A stretch of DNA of 64,000 nt from Nocardioides sp. 1609 (GCF_004522105.1 NZ_SPUJ01000010.1:17527-81526), one strand, 5' to 3'. Shown: positions 17,364 through 26,083, counted from the stretch's first letter. The notes: generated by a model from the sequence alone, not told the origin. Program-made: numbers and translations.

Positions 17364-18491
17364 TCAGAGCTCGACTGCGCAGTCGCCGACGGGGGCGCTG
17401 ACGCAGATCTGGATGTCCTCGTCGGGAGCCGACGAGGTGGCACCGGTCAGCACGTTGCGGACGGTGCCCTCGGTCTTGCGGGAGGTGCAGGAGAAGCAGA
17501 TGCCCATCCGGCAGCCGGACTCGGGACGGAGACCGAGTGCCTCGGCCTGCTCGAGCAGGGTCGCGCCGGTGTTGGTGCCCTCGGCGCCGGAGCGGGTGAA
17601 GGCCACGTCGCCCCCGGCGCTGCCGGCGCCGGCGCGCGGGGCCTTGAAGAGCTCGGTGCGCAGCCGGGACGAGCCGGCGTACGCCGTGGTGACCAGGTCG
17701 GTCAGCCCGGACGGGCCGCAGACCCAGGTGTCGGTGTCGCGGTAGGCCGGCACCAGCCGGCGCAGCTCGAGCTCCGAGAACACCTGCTCGCCGTGGCGCA
17801 GGTGCACCGTGACGTCGTTGTCGGCCGCGGCGATCGCGGCGAGCTCGTCGGCGTAGATCTGGTCCTCGGGCGAGCGGGCGTAGTGCAGGAAGGTCACCTT
17901 GCGGCCCGCCCGGCCGTCGTACCCGTCGCGCAGCAGGGTGCGCAGGATCGACATGGCCGGGGTGATGCCCGACCCACCGGTGAGGAGGAGCAGGTGATTG
18001 TTGGTCGGGGTCGCGGGGCTCTCGTCGAGGGTGAAGGCACCCTGCGCCTGGCTGAGGTGCAGCACGGTGCCGGGTCGGACCTCGCCGAGCGCCTTCGAGA
18101 CGCTCTGGCGTCCGTCGGCGTCCTCGTGGGCCCGGACGGTCAGGGTGATCTGCTCCCCCGGCACCGATGCGGCCGAGGAGACGGTGAAGCAACGGGTGAG
18201 CCGCTTGGCCGAGCCGGGGAGGTCGATGCCGACCTGCACGTACTGACCGGCGCGGTGCCCACGCCAGGTGGACGTCGGCTGCAGCACGACGGTGGCGACC
18301 GACGGCGTCTCCCGGCGGACCTCGACGACGCGGGCGCGGACCTCCTCGGCGGCCCACATCGGGTTCACCAGCTCGAGGTAGCGGTCGACGCCGTGCGGCG
18401 AGGCGAGAGCGGCCAGGACGCGGGAGCGCAGCACCCGCGTGCCCCACGAGAGTCCGGGGGTCGGGGCCGGCGATGGGGCGGTGGTGCTCAT
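17364..18491 (-). CDS. ferredoxin reductase with C-terminal 2Fe-2S domain
   Basis: A 375-residue flavodoxin-reductase-type protein. The FAD-binding barrel (HRAGQYVQVGI, LTRCFTVSS) is followed by the NAD(P)-binding domain (LLTGGSGITPAMSILR, TWVCGPSG). A C-terminal plant-type 2Fe-2S ferredoxin domain has cysteines in GCRMGICFSC and a fourth in QICVS. It should pass electrons from NAD(P)H to the desaturase encoded 11 bases downstream. It is the homologue of the reductase paired with DesA3 in mycobacteria and of DesC in Pseudomonas. The promoter region contains a perfect palindrome, probably bound by the divergent TetR protein. Confidence 0.93.
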   Translation of the reverse strand: MSTTAPSPAPTPGLSWGTRVLRSRVLAALASPHGVDRYLELVNPMWAAEEVRARVVEVRRETPSVATVVLQPTSTWRGHRAGQYVQVGIDLPGSAKRLTRCFTVSSAASVPGEQITLTVRAHEDADGRQSVSKALGEVRPGTVLHLSQAQGAFTLDESPATPTNNHLLLLTGGSGITPAMSILRTLLRDGYDGRAGRKVTFLHYARSPEDQIYADELAAIAAADNDVTVHLRHGEQVFSELELRRLVPAYRDTDTWVCGPSGLTDLVTTAYAGSSRLRTELFKAPRAGAGSAGGDVAFTRSGAEGTNTGATLLEQAEALGLRPESGCRMGICFSCTSRKTEGTVRNVLTGATSSAPDEDIQICVSAPVGDCAVEL

Positions 18492-18500
18492 GGCGCCTCC

Positions 18501-18528
18501 GTTTCGGTGTACGTCTGTACACCGAAAC
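18501..18528. promoter_or_regulatory. palindromic operator upstream of the desaturase operon
   Basis: GTTTCGGTGTAC-gtct-GTACACCGAAAC is a perfect inverted repeat with 12-bp arms, nine bases upstream of the reductase start and about 65 bases before the divergent TetR -10 box. Size and symmetry fit a TetR-family operator. Confidence 0.8.
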
Positions 18529-18593
18529 CATTCCGGAGGTCCCGCACGCGGTCAAGACCTCCGCACGGTGAGCGTGGACACACGTGCACTGGC

Positions 18594-18599
18594 TAGGAT
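18594..18599 (+). promoter_or_regulatory. -10 box of the TetR gene (leaderless)
   Basis: TAGGAT ends six bases before ATG 18606. Confidence 0.55.
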
Positions 18600-18605
18600 C
18601 GGCCG

Positions 18606-19226
18606 ATGACCGAGACCCGGGTCGAGCGCAAGGAGCGGACCCGCCGCGCCCTCCTCGACGCCACGCTCACGCTCTGCGAGGACAGCAGCCTGGTCGCCCT
18701 CTCGCTGCGCCAGGTCACCAAGGAGGTCGGCATCGTGCCGACCGCGTTCTACCGGCACTTCGACTCCCTCGACGACCTCGGCCTGGCGCTCGTCGACGAG
18801 TCGTTCGTGTCGCTGCGGGCGATGCTGCGCGAGGTCCGCAGCAGCGATCCGACGTTCCGCGACATCGTCGACCGGTCGGTCGACATCCTCGTCACCCACG
18901 TGCACCAGCAGCGCCAGCACTTCGAGTTCATCGTCCGCGAGCGCGCGGCCGGTCCACTGCCGGTCCGTGAGGCGATCCGCCACCAGGTCGAGCTCGCCGA
19001 GCGCGAGCTGGCCACCGACCTGGCCCGGATGCCGGGCACCGAGCCGTGGTCGGCCTCCGACCTGCGCGTCCTGTCGACCCTGATCGTCGGGGCGATGGTC
19101 AGCACCGCCGAGGCGATCCTGGTCGCCGCCGGCCGGCTCGACCTCGAGAGGGAGGTCGCCGAGACCGCCCGCACCCAGCTGCGGATGGTGCTCGTCGGCG
19201 CACTCAACTGGACCTCGCGAGCCTGA
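18606..19226 (+). CDS. TetR family regulator of the desaturase operon
   Basis: A 206-residue TetR-family repressor. The N-terminal HTH is clear (RTRRALLDATLTLCED, LSLRQVTKEVGIVPTAFYRHFDS), and the helical C-terminal half would bind an acyl-type ligand. It is divergent from the reductase/desaturase operon across the 12-bp-arm palindrome at 18501. In Pseudomonas, the TetR protein DesT represses desCB (reductase and desaturase) in response to acyl-CoA composition. The same logic is likely here, though DesT homology was not tested. Confidence 0.9.
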   Translation: MTETRVERKERTRRALLDATLTLCEDSSLVALSLRQVTKEVGIVPTAFYRHFDSLDDLGLALVDESFVSLRAMLREVRSSDPTFRDIVDRSVDILVTHVHQQRQHFEFIVRERAAGPLPVREAIRHQVELAERELATDLARMPGTEPWSASDLRVLSTLIVGAMVSTAEAILVAAGRLDLEREVAETARTQLRMVLVGALNWTSRA

Positions 19227-19258
19227 GCGCGTCCGCTGCGCCGTCGTCGCGCGGCTCC

Positions 19259-19264
19259 TAGGGT
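19259..19264 (+). promoter_or_regulatory. -10 box of the amidase gene (leaderless)
   Basis: TAGGGT ends seven bases before ATG 19272. The alternative GTG at 19263 overlaps the box and is therefore unlikely. Confidence 0.5.
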
Positions 19265-19271
19265 GTTCGGC

Positions 19272-20741
19272 ATGGAGCACGAGGAGTACGCGCAGCACGA
19301 CGCCGTCGGCCTGGCCGAGCTGGTCCGCACCGGGCAGAGCACGCCCGCCGAGCTGCTGCGGGCGGCCCGCGAGCGGATGGCGGCGGTCAACGACCGGATC
19401 AACGCGATCGTCGTCGACGTCGACCCGCCCGACGACGCGAGCACGGACGGACCGTTCGCCGGCGTCCCGTTCCTCGTCAAGGACCTCGGCCAGGACGTCC
19501 GGCACTACCCCACCAGCGGCGGCTCGCGGTCGCTGTCGACGCTGCCGGCCACCGAGCACGCGACGGTCGTGCAGCGCTGGCTGGACGCCGGCCTGGTGAT
19601 CTTCGGCAAGACCAACACCCCCGAGTTCGGCGCGAAGGGCATCACCGAGCCCGAGCTCTACGGTCCGGCCCGCAACCCCTGGAACACCGACCACACGCCC
19701 GGCGGCTCCTCCGGCGGTGCGGCCGCCGCGGTCGCGGCCGGCATCGTCCCGTGCGCCGGTGCCAGCGACGGCGGCGGGTCGATCCGGATCCCCGCGTCCG
19801 CGTGCGGCCTGTTCGGGCTCAAGGCCACCCGCGGCCTCGTCCCGGCCGGCCCCGCCCAGGGCGAGCCGCTCGGCGGGACGGCGACCCACGGCGTCATCTC
19901 CCGCAGCGTCCGTGACAGCGCCGCGATGCTCGACCTGCTCGCCGGGGCGATCCCGAGCTCGCCGTACCTGCCCCGGATGGCGGAGGGCAGCTACGCCGAC
20001 GCCGCGCTGCGCGAGCCCGGCCGGCTGCGGATCGCGGTCTGCACGGCGAGCGCCATCAACCCCGACCCCGACCCCGAGGCGACCGCCGCGACCACGGCGG
20101 CCGCCGAGCTGCTCGAGCAGCTCGGGCACGACGTCGAGGTGCTCGACGTCCAGCCGTTCGACGACGCCACGCTGGCCAAGGACTTCCTCACCAGCTGGTT
20201 CGTCTACTGCGCCTTCTCCGTCGACGAGGCGAAGCGGCTCACCGGCAGCGGCGACGGCGGGTTCGAGGCCGACACGCTCACCATGGCCGCGCTCGGCCGG
20301 GCGACCAGCCCGGTCGACTTCGTGCGCTCCCTGGAGAACCGGCACGCCCACGTACGCCGCCTGGCCGAGTTCCACGAGACCCGCGACCTGCTGCTCACGC
20401 CCACCACCGCGACCGCTCCCCCGCGCATCGGCGCCTTCGACGCACCGCTGCCCGTGCGCCTGGCCCAGAAGGCGCTGCTGACCGCGCGCTCCGCCAGCGT
20501 CCTGCGCCTGACGCCGATCGTCGAGACGATGATCAGCCAGAACCTCGGCTGGGTGCCCTACACGCAGCTGGCGAACCTGACCGGACGCCCGGCGATGACG
20601 GTGCCGCTGCACTGGACCGCGGCCGGGCTGCCGATCGGCGTCCAGCTCGTCGGCCGGCTCGGTGCCGACGCGCAGCTGCTCAGCCTGGCCGGCCAGCTCG
20701 AGGACGCCCAGCCGTGGGCCGACCGGCGTCCCACGCTCTGA
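19272..20741 (+). CDS. amidase (amidase signature family)
   Basis: A 489-residue amidase-signature enzyme hydrolysing carboxylic amides. The Ser-cisSer-Lys triad is visible: lysine in FLVKDLGQ, cis-serine in GGSSGGAAAAVAAG and the nucleophile in ASDGGGSIRIPA. Length fits the amidase/6-aminohexanoate-cyclic-dimer-hydrolase-like subgroup rather than GatA, and no gatB or gatC is nearby, so it is not the tRNA amidotransferase. The natural substrate is unknown. A TAGGGT -10 box supports ATG 19272. Confidence 0.9.
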   Translation: MEHEEYAQHDAVGLAELVRTGQSTPAELLRAARERMAAVNDRINAIVVDVDPPDDASTDGPFAGVPFLVKDLGQDVRHYPTSGGSRSLSTLPATEHATVVQRWLDAGLVIFGKTNTPEFGAKGITEPELYGPARNPWNTDHTPGGSSGGAAAAVAAGIVPCAGASDGGGSIRIPASACGLFGLKATRGLVPAGPAQGEPLGGTATHGVISRSVRDSAAMLDLLAGAIPSSPYLPRMAEGSYADAALREPGRLRIAVCTASAINPDPDPEATAATTAAAELLEQLGHDVEVLDVQPFDDATLAKDFLTSWFVYCAFSVDEAKRLTGSGDGGFEADTLTMAALGRATSPVDFVRSLENRHAHVRRLAEFHETRDLLLTPTTATAPPRIGAFDAPLPVRLAQKALLTARSASVLRLTPIVETMISQNLGWVPYTQLANLTGRPAMTVPLHWTAAGLPIGVQLVGRLGADAQLLSLAGQLEDAQPWADRRPTL

Positions 20742-20768
20742 GGCCGGACCCGTCGGGCGCTCCGCGCG

Positions 20769-21458
20769 TCAGCGTCCGGTGAAGGGCACGACCGGACGCA
20801 CGGTGACCTCCGGGATGGTCGCGTCGTCGGAGAGGTCGAGCACGTGCAGGATCGTGTCCGCCACGGTCTCCGGGCTGATCCACCGCGCCGCGTCGTAGGC
20901 GCGCCCCTCCTGCTCGTGCACCTTCTCCTGCATCGGGGTCGCGGTCCGGCTGGGGAAGACCGTCGTGACGCGGACGCCGTTGCCCGCCTCCTCGCCGCGC
21001 AGCGCGTCGGCGACGGCGCGCAGCCCGAACTTGGAGGCGGCGTAAGCCGCCCAGTCGGGGTTGGCGACGAGACCGGCCGAGGAGTTCACGAACACCACGA
21101 GCCCGTGCGCGGCGCGCAGCGCGGGCAGCAGGAGCCGGGTCAGCACGACCGGCGCGACCAGGTTGACGTCGAGGTGCTCCCGCAGCGACGCCGTCGTCAC
21201 CTCCGCCACCGGCGCGAGGTCCACGACGCCGGCGACGTGGTGCAGCGAGTCGAGCCGGTCGAGCTCGGGAACGACCAGCGACGACGGGTCGGCGAGGTCG
21301 GCGACGAACGTCTGCGCGCCGGGGTAGCGCTCGGCGAGCTCGGCCGCGCGCCGCGCCGACCGGGCCGGCAGCACCAGCTGCTCGTCGCGGACCATCAGGG
21401 CCTGCGCGAGCGCGGCGCCGATGCCCGAGCCGGCCCCGGTGACGAGGTGGGTCCCCAT
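20769..21458 (-). CDS. short-chain dehydrogenase/reductase (SDR)
   Basis: A 229-residue SDR with TGAGSGIGAAL for cofactor binding, a VNSSAGLV active-site serine region and YAASKFGLRAV carrying the catalytic tyrosine and lysine. It is on the small side for the family but complete. It lies between the convergent amidase gene and the MDR gene upstream on the same strand, 55 bases away, and may share its transcript. The substrate is unknown. Confidence 0.88.
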   Translation of the reverse strand: MGTHLVTGAGSGIGAALAQALMVRDEQLVLPARSARRAAELAERYPGAQTFVADLADPSSLVVPELDRLDSLHHVAGVVDLAPVAEVTTASLREHLDVNLVAPVVLTRLLLPALRAAHGLVVFVNSSAGLVANPDWAAYAASKFGLRAVADALRGEEAGNGVRVTTVFPSRTATPMQEKVHEQEGRAYDAARWISPETVADTILHVLDLSDDATIPEVTVRPVVPFTGR

Positions 21459-21513
21459 CAGCCGACGCGCACCGGGTCGGCGCTCGCCGGACCGGCGTTC
21501 AGGGAACCGGGGT

Positions 21514-22482
21514 TCACCGGGTGAAGACGATTTTGCCGAAGACGTCGCCGCCGGCCATCGCGGCGAACCCGTCGCGCGCCTCGGTCAGCGGGACCTCACG
21601 GCCGACGAGCGGCTTCGTGCCGGTCGCGTCGAGCAGGTTCACCAGCGAGGCGAGCTCGTCGCGGGTGCCCATCGTCGAGCCGACGACACTGAGCTGGAGG
21701 AAGAAGATCCGGGTGAGCTCGGCGTCGTCGAGCTTCGGCCCGGACGTCGTCCCGCTGGTGACGAGGGTGCCGCCGGGGCGCAGTGCCCGGATCGAGTGCG
21801 ACCAGGTGGCCCGGCCGACGGTCTCCATGACGGCGTCCACCTTCAGCGGCAGCCGGGCACCGGACTCGAAGACGTCGTGGGCGCCGATCTCGAGGGCCCG
21901 CGCACGCTTGGCCTCGTCGCGGCTGGTGGCCAGGACCCGCAGCCCCGCGGCACGCGCCAGGATGATGCAGGCCGTCGCGACGCCGCCGCCCGCGCCCTGC
22001 ACGAGCACGGTGTCGCCGGCGGTGAGGCCGCCGCGGGTGAACAGCATCCGGTACGCCGTGAGCCAGGCGGTCGGCAGGCAGGCGGCCTCGGCGAACGACA
22101 GGGACGCCGGCTTCGGGACGACGTTGCGGCGTGGGACGGCGACCCGCTCGGCGAGCGTGCCCTGGTGCCGCTCGGAGAGCAGCGAGCGCCTCGGGTCGAA
22201 GGTCTCGTCGCCGGTCCACGCGGGGTCGCTGATCACGGCGTGGACGACGACCTCGTTGCCGTCCTCGTCGAGGCCGGCGGCGTCGCAGCCCAGGATCATC
22301 GGGAGCTGCTCCTGCTTGAGACCGACGCCGCGCAGCGACCACACGTCGTGGTGGTTGAGCGAGGCGGCCTTGACCTCCACGGTGGTCCAGCCGTCGGGGG
22401 CGACCGGGTCGGGTCGCTCACCGAGGACGAGCCCGTCGAGCGGCGAGTCGGGCGAGAAGGACTCTGCGTAAACGGCGAACAT
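21514..22482 (-). CDS. zinc-binding alcohol dehydrogenase family / quinone oxidoreductase-like (MDR)
   Basis: A 322-residue medium-chain dehydrogenase/reductase. The N-terminal GroES-like domain (EVKAASLNHHDVWSLRG, LGCDAAGLD) precedes the Rossmann domain (VLVQGAGGGVATACIILAR). The structural-zinc four-cysteine lobe is missing and the catalytic zinc ligands are not obvious, which favours the quinone-oxidoreductase side of the family. The sequence ends with GKIVFTR as in many homologues. A TACTCT -10 box ends six bases before ATG 22482, and the divergent zwf promoter lies 32 bases away. Confidence 0.88.
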   Translation of the reverse strand: MFAVYAESFSPDSPLDGLVLGERPDPVAPDGWTTVEVKAASLNHHDVWSLRGVGLKQEQLPMILGCDAAGLDEDGNEVVVHAVISDPAWTGDETFDPRRSLLSERHQGTLAERVAVPRRNVVPKPASLSFAEAACLPTAWLTAYRMLFTRGGLTAGDTVLVQGAGGGVATACIILARAAGLRVLATSRDEAKRARALEIGAHDVFESGARLPLKVDAVMETVGRATWSHSIRALRPGGTLVTSGTTSGPKLDDAELTRIFFLQLSVVGSTMGTRDELASLVNLLDATGTKPLVGREVPLTEARDGFAAMAGGDVFGKIVFTR

Positions 22483-22488
22483 CCTGCG

Positions 22489-22494
22489 AGAGTA
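22489..22494 (-). promoter_or_regulatory. -10 box of the MDR gene (leaderless)
   Basis: TACTCT on the minus strand ends six bases before ATG 22482. Confidence 0.5.
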
Positions 22495-22525
22495 GCCGCG
22501 TCACCTTCTCGCAACGTGTGAGGTC

Positions 22526-22531
22526 TACCGT
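22526..22531 (+). promoter_or_regulatory. -10 box of zwf (leaderless)
   Basis: TACCGT ends seven bases before ATG 22539, which decides that start against upstream GTG codons. Confidence 0.5.
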
Positions 22532-22538
22532 GGAAGAC

Positions 22539-23990
22539 ATGGAGCAGCCGTACGTCATCGTCATCTTCGGCGCGACCGGGGACCTGGCCAAGCGCAAGCT
22601 GCTACCGGCCCTCCTGCGGCTCGTCGAGGCCAACCTCATGCCCGACTGCCGGGTCATCGGGACCTCCCTCGAGGAGCTCGACACCGAGCAGTTCGACGTC
22701 CTGGCCCGCGCGGCGTGCGAGGAGTTCGGCAAGGGCGACATCACCGACGAGCGCTGGGCACCGTTCTCGGCGCGGCTGCGCTACATCCCCACCGCGGCCG
22801 GCCCGAGTGCCCTGGCCTCGGTGGTCAAGGAGTGCGAGGCCGAGCTGACCGCGGAGATCGGCCCGGTCGAGGTCGGCCGCCTGCACTACCTGAGCGTGCC
22901 GCCCAAGGCCGCGCTCGACGTCATCCACGAGCTCGCCGACGCCGACCTGGTCGACCGGGCCAAGGTCATCATGGAGAAGCCCTTCGGCACCGACCTGGCC
23001 TCGGCGAAGGCGCTCAACGACGAGGTGCACCAGGTCTTCGACGAGGACCAGGTCTTCCGCATCGACCACTTCCTGGGCAAGGAGGCCGCGCAGAACATCC
23101 TGGCCTTCCGGTTCGCCAACGGCCTCTTCGAGCCGATCTGGAACCGCAACTTCATCGACCACGTGCAGATCGACGTCCCGGAGACCCTCGGGCTGGAGGG
23201 GCGCACCAAGTTCTACGAGTCGACCGGGGCCTACCGCGACATGGTCGTCACCCACCTCATGCAGGTGCTGGCGTTCATGGCGATGGAGCCGCCGACCACG
23301 CTGGCGCCCGGCCCGATCGGCGAGGAGAAGCTCAAGGTCTTCCGCTCGATGCGGCCGATCGAGCCGCACAACGTCGTCCGCGGCCAGTACGGCGGGTACC
23401 GGGGCAAGGAGCAGGTCGCCGACGACTCCGACACCGAGACCTTCATCGCGCTCAAGGTCGAGATCGACAACTGGCGCTGGGCCGGCGTCCCGTTCTACCT
23501 GCGCACCGGGAAGAAGCTCGCCGAGGGCGCCCGGATCATCTCGATCGCCTTCAAGGAGCCCCCGCTCTCGATGTTCCCTGCGGGCTCGAACGCCGGCACC
23601 CAGGGCCCCGACCACCTGACGTTCGACCTGGCCGACCAGTCGCGGATGTCGCTGTCGTTCTACGGCAAGCGCCCCGGCCCGGGGATGAAGCTGGAGAAGC
23701 TGTCGATGCAGTTCGCGACCGTCGACACGACGGCGTCGGGGTACGTGCTGGAGGCCTACGAGCGGCTGATCCACGACGCCATGCGCGGCGACCACACGCT
23801 GTTCACCTCGGCGGCCGGCATCGAGACGCTGTGGGAGAAGTCGGAGGCGCTGCTGAACAACCCGACCCCGGTCCGCGGCTACATCCCCGGCTCCTGGGGA
23901 CCCAACGCGATCCACCAGCTCATCGCCCCGCACGCCTGGCGGCTCCCGTTCGAGCGCACCTGGCGCGACCCGAACGCCACCGGCGGCTGA
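22539..23990 (+). CDS. zwf: glucose-6-phosphate dehydrogenase
   Basis: A 483-residue enzyme oxidising glucose 6-phosphate to 6-phosphogluconolactone with NADP+, the entry to the oxidative pentose phosphate pathway. The dinucleotide loop GATGDLAKRK is at residues 11-20, the substrate and catalytic motif RIDHFLGKEA in the middle, and GYEPIW-like FANGLFEPIWN just after. Full length. It stands alone, without the tkt-tal-opcA-pgl neighbours that usually surround zwf in actinobacteria, so a second copy elsewhere is likely. It converges on the malic enzyme gene, another NAD(P)H source. Confidence 0.96.
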   Translation: MEQPYVIVIFGATGDLAKRKLLPALLRLVEANLMPDCRVIGTSLEELDTEQFDVLARAACEEFGKGDITDERWAPFSARLRYIPTAAGPSALASVVKECEAELTAEIGPVEVGRLHYLSVPPKAALDVIHELADADLVDRAKVIMEKPFGTDLASAKALNDEVHQVFDEDQVFRIDHFLGKEAAQNILAFRFANGLFEPIWNRNFIDHVQIDVPETLGLEGRTKFYESTGAYRDMVVTHLMQVLAFMAMEPPTTLAPGPIGEEKLKVFRSMRPIEPHNVVRGQYGGYRGKEQVADDSDTETFIALKVEIDNWRWAGVPFYLRTGKKLAEGARIISIAFKEPPLSMFPAGSNAGTQGPDHLTFDLADQSRMSLSFYGKRPGPGMKLEKLSMQFATVDTTASGYVLEAYERLIHDAMRGDHTLFTSAAGIETLWEKSEALLNNPTPVRGYIPGSWGPNAIHQLIAPHAWRLPFERTWRDPNATGG

Positions 23991-23999
23991 GCCGGCCGG

Positions 24000-25217
24000 T
24001 CAGGCCCGCGCGACGCCGTCGGCGCGGGCTGCGGCGGACACCGCGGCGGCGACGGCCGGTCCGACCCGCGGGTCGAACGGCGACGGGATGACGTAGTCCT
24101 CGGCGAGGTCGTCGCCCACGAGGTCGGCCAGCGCGGTGGCGGCGGCGACCTTCATGCCCTCGGTGATCGCGCTCGCGTGCACGTCGAAGGCGCCGCGGAA
24201 GATGCCCGGGAACGCCAGCACGTTGTTGATCTGGTTCGGGAAGTCCGAGCGGCCGGTGGCGACGACACGGGCGTAGCGGTGCGCGACCTCCGGGTGCACC
24301 TCGGGCGTCGGGTTGGCCATCGCGAAGATGATCGCCTCGGGGGCCATCCGCGCGACGTCCTCCTCGGGGATCGTGCCGCCGGAGACGCCGAGGTAGACGT
24401 CGGCGCCGTCGAGGACGTCGGCGAGGCTGCCGGTGCGACCGGACCGGTCGGCGGTGATCTCGGCGAGCGCCTTCTTCACCGGTGTGAGGTCGCCGCGCCC
24501 GGAGTGCACGACGCCCTTGCGGTCGGTGACGGCGAGGTCCTCGATCCCGGCCTCGAGCAGGATCTTGGCGATGGCGACGCCGGCCGCGCCGGCACCGGAG
24601 ATGACCACGCGGGTCGAGGACGCCGTCCGGCCGGTGAGGCGGAGCGCGTTGGTCAGCGCGGCGAGCGCGACCACGGCGGTGCCGTGCTGGTCGTCGTGGA
24701 AGACGGGGATGTCGAGGCGCTCCTTGAGGCGGTCCTCGATCTCGAAGCAGCGCGGGGCGGAGATGTCCTCGAGGTTGACGCCGCCGAAGCTGGGGGCGAG
24801 CCGGGCGACGGTCTCGATGATCTCCTCGGTGTCGGTGGTGTCGAGGCAGATCGGGACGGCGTCGACGCCGCCGAACTGCTTGAACAGGACCGCCTTGCCC
24901 TCCATCACCGGCATCGCGGCCGCCGGGCCGATGTCGCCGAGGCCGAGGACGGCGGTGCCGTCGGAGACGATCGCCACCACGTTGGGGACCCAGGTGTAGT
25001 GCTGGGTCAGCGACGGATCGGCCGCGATCGCCTCGCACACCAGGGCCACGCCCGGCGTGTAGGCGAGCGAGAGGTCGTCGCGCCCGTCGAGAGCGACCGT
25101 CGAGACCGTCTGCATCTTGCCGCCTACGTGCAGGTCGAAGACGGGGTCGCCGGCACGCGGGTGCGAGGCCTTCCCGCTCACGGTGCCCTCGTCGGTGCCC
25201 TGCTCGGTGTCAGCCAC
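24000..25217 (-). CDS. malic enzyme (NAD(P)-dependent)
   Basis: A 405-residue oxidative malate decarboxylase giving pyruvate, CO2 and NAD(P)H. The conserved tyrosine is in SLAYTPGVA, the metal-binding acidic residues in LEDISAPRCFEIE and PVFHDDQHGTAVV, and the Rossmann loop in VVISGAGAAGVAIAK. It is the short bacterial type without the C-terminal phosphotransacetylase domain. Cofactor preference cannot be read safely. The gene ends nine bases from the zwf stop (convergent). Confidence 0.95.
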   Translation of the reverse strand: MADTEQGTDEGTVSGKASHPRAGDPVFDLHVGGKMQTVSTVALDGRDDLSLAYTPGVALVCEAIAADPSLTQHYTWVPNVVAIVSDGTAVLGLGDIGPAAAMPVMEGKAVLFKQFGGVDAVPICLDTTDTEEIIETVARLAPSFGGVNLEDISAPRCFEIEDRLKERLDIPVFHDDQHGTAVVALAALTNALRLTGRTASSTRVVISGAGAAGVAIAKILLEAGIEDLAVTDRKGVVHSGRGDLTPVKKALAEITADRSGRTGSLADVLDGADVYLGVSGGTIPEEDVARMAPEAIIFAMANPTPEVHPEVAHRYARVVATGRSDFPNQINNVLAFPGIFRGAFDVHASAITEGMKVAAATALADLVGDDLAEDYVIPSPFDPRVGPAVAAAVSAAARADGVARA

Positions 25218-25274
25218 CTTCGGGATACTTCCACAACGACCGGCACCGGTCCGGCCCGTCCGGAGAGACCCGGA

Positions 25275-25640
25275 TCACACTCGACGGGCCATCCGTCCCG
25301 GCCGCGGCCAGATCCGCCACGTCACGACGCCGAGCACGGCCTCGTCGGGGACGGCGCCCCGGGCCCGCGAGTCGGCGAGCCCCTCGGCGGCGTTGTCGCT
25401 GAGCAGCCACCAGCCGGTGGCGCGCCGCTCGGCGACCCGCTTGACCACCGCCGTCCCGTCGGCGAAGCGCGCCACGACGACGTCCCCCACCCGCGGCACG
25501 CGGCGGGCCCGGACGAGGAGCCGGTCGCCGGGGCGCAACGACGGCAGCATCGAGCGCCCGCGCACCACCACCATCCGCAGGATGGGCACCCCCAGGGGTC
25601 TGGGCTCGACGTCGTCCACGCGGAGTAGTGTCGCAAGCAC
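25275..25640 (-). CDS. sodX: nickel superoxide dismutase maturation protease SodX
   Basis: A small S24/S26 (signal-peptidase-like) serine protease of up to 121 residues, the type that removes the leader of NiSOD so that His1 becomes the N-terminus. The nucleophilic serine is in VRGRSMLPSLRPGD, and the lysine of the Ser-Lys dyad is in TAVVKRVAER. No transmembrane segment is apparent. It is divergent from sodN with only about 30 bases between the outer starts; a start at ATG 25574 (MVVVRGRSMLP) is possible and would leave more room for promoters. Context makes the assignment firm. Confidence 0.9.
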   Translation of the reverse strand: MLATLLRVDDVEPRPLGVPILRMVVVRGRSMLPSLRPGDRLLVRARRVPRVGDVVVARFADGTAVVKRVAERRATGWWLLSDNAAEGLADSRARGAVPDEAVLGVVTWRIWPRPGRMARRV

Positions 25641-25669
25641 CGCACCATCTCCTGATCGAGAGGACCCGC

Positions 25670-26083
25670 ATGCTCTCCCGCCTGCTCCCCCGTTTCTTCG
25701 CCCCGACCCTCGAGGTCCAGGCCCACTGCGACCTGCCCTGCGGCGTCTACGACCCCGCCCAGGCCCGCATCGAGGCCGAGTCGATCAAGGCCGTCATCGG
25801 CAAGCTCGCCGACAACGACGACCCCGACTTCCGCACCCGTGCCGTGATCATCAAGGAGCAGCGCTCCGAGCTGGTCAAGCACCACCTCTGGGTGCTGTGG
25901 ACCGACTACTTCAAGCCCCCGCACTTCGAGAAGTACCCCCAGCTGCACTCGCTGGTCAACGAGGCCACCAAGCTCGCCGGCGCCTCCGGCACCAAGGGCA
26001 CCATGGACGCCGACGTCGCCGACCAGCTGCTGGCCAAGATCGACGAGATCGCCGCGATCTTCTGGGAGACCAAGAAGGCCTGA
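25670..26083 (+). CDS. sodN: nickel superoxide dismutase
   Basis: A 137-residue proenzyme of the NiSOD that converts superoxide to oxygen and peroxide. The 18-residue leader (MLSRLLPRFFAPTLEVQA) is followed by the nickel hook HCDLPCGVYDP: His19, Cys20 and Cys24 become His1, Cys2 and Cys6 after cleavage. The remaining ~110 residues form the four-helix bundle (IEAESIKAVIGKLADN, HLWVLWTDYFKP). ATG 25670 has GAGAGG a few bases upstream. The cleavage protease sodX is divergent. This enzyme is cytosolic and typical of actinobacteria. A hairpin and T-run follow the gene. Confidence 0.97.
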   Translation: MLSRLLPRFFAPTLEVQAHCDLPCGVYDPAQARIEAESIKAVIGKLADNDDPDFRTRAVIIKEQRSELVKHHLWVLWTDYFKPPHFEKYPQLHSLVNEATKLAGASGTKGTMDADVADQLLAKIDEIAAIFWETKKA

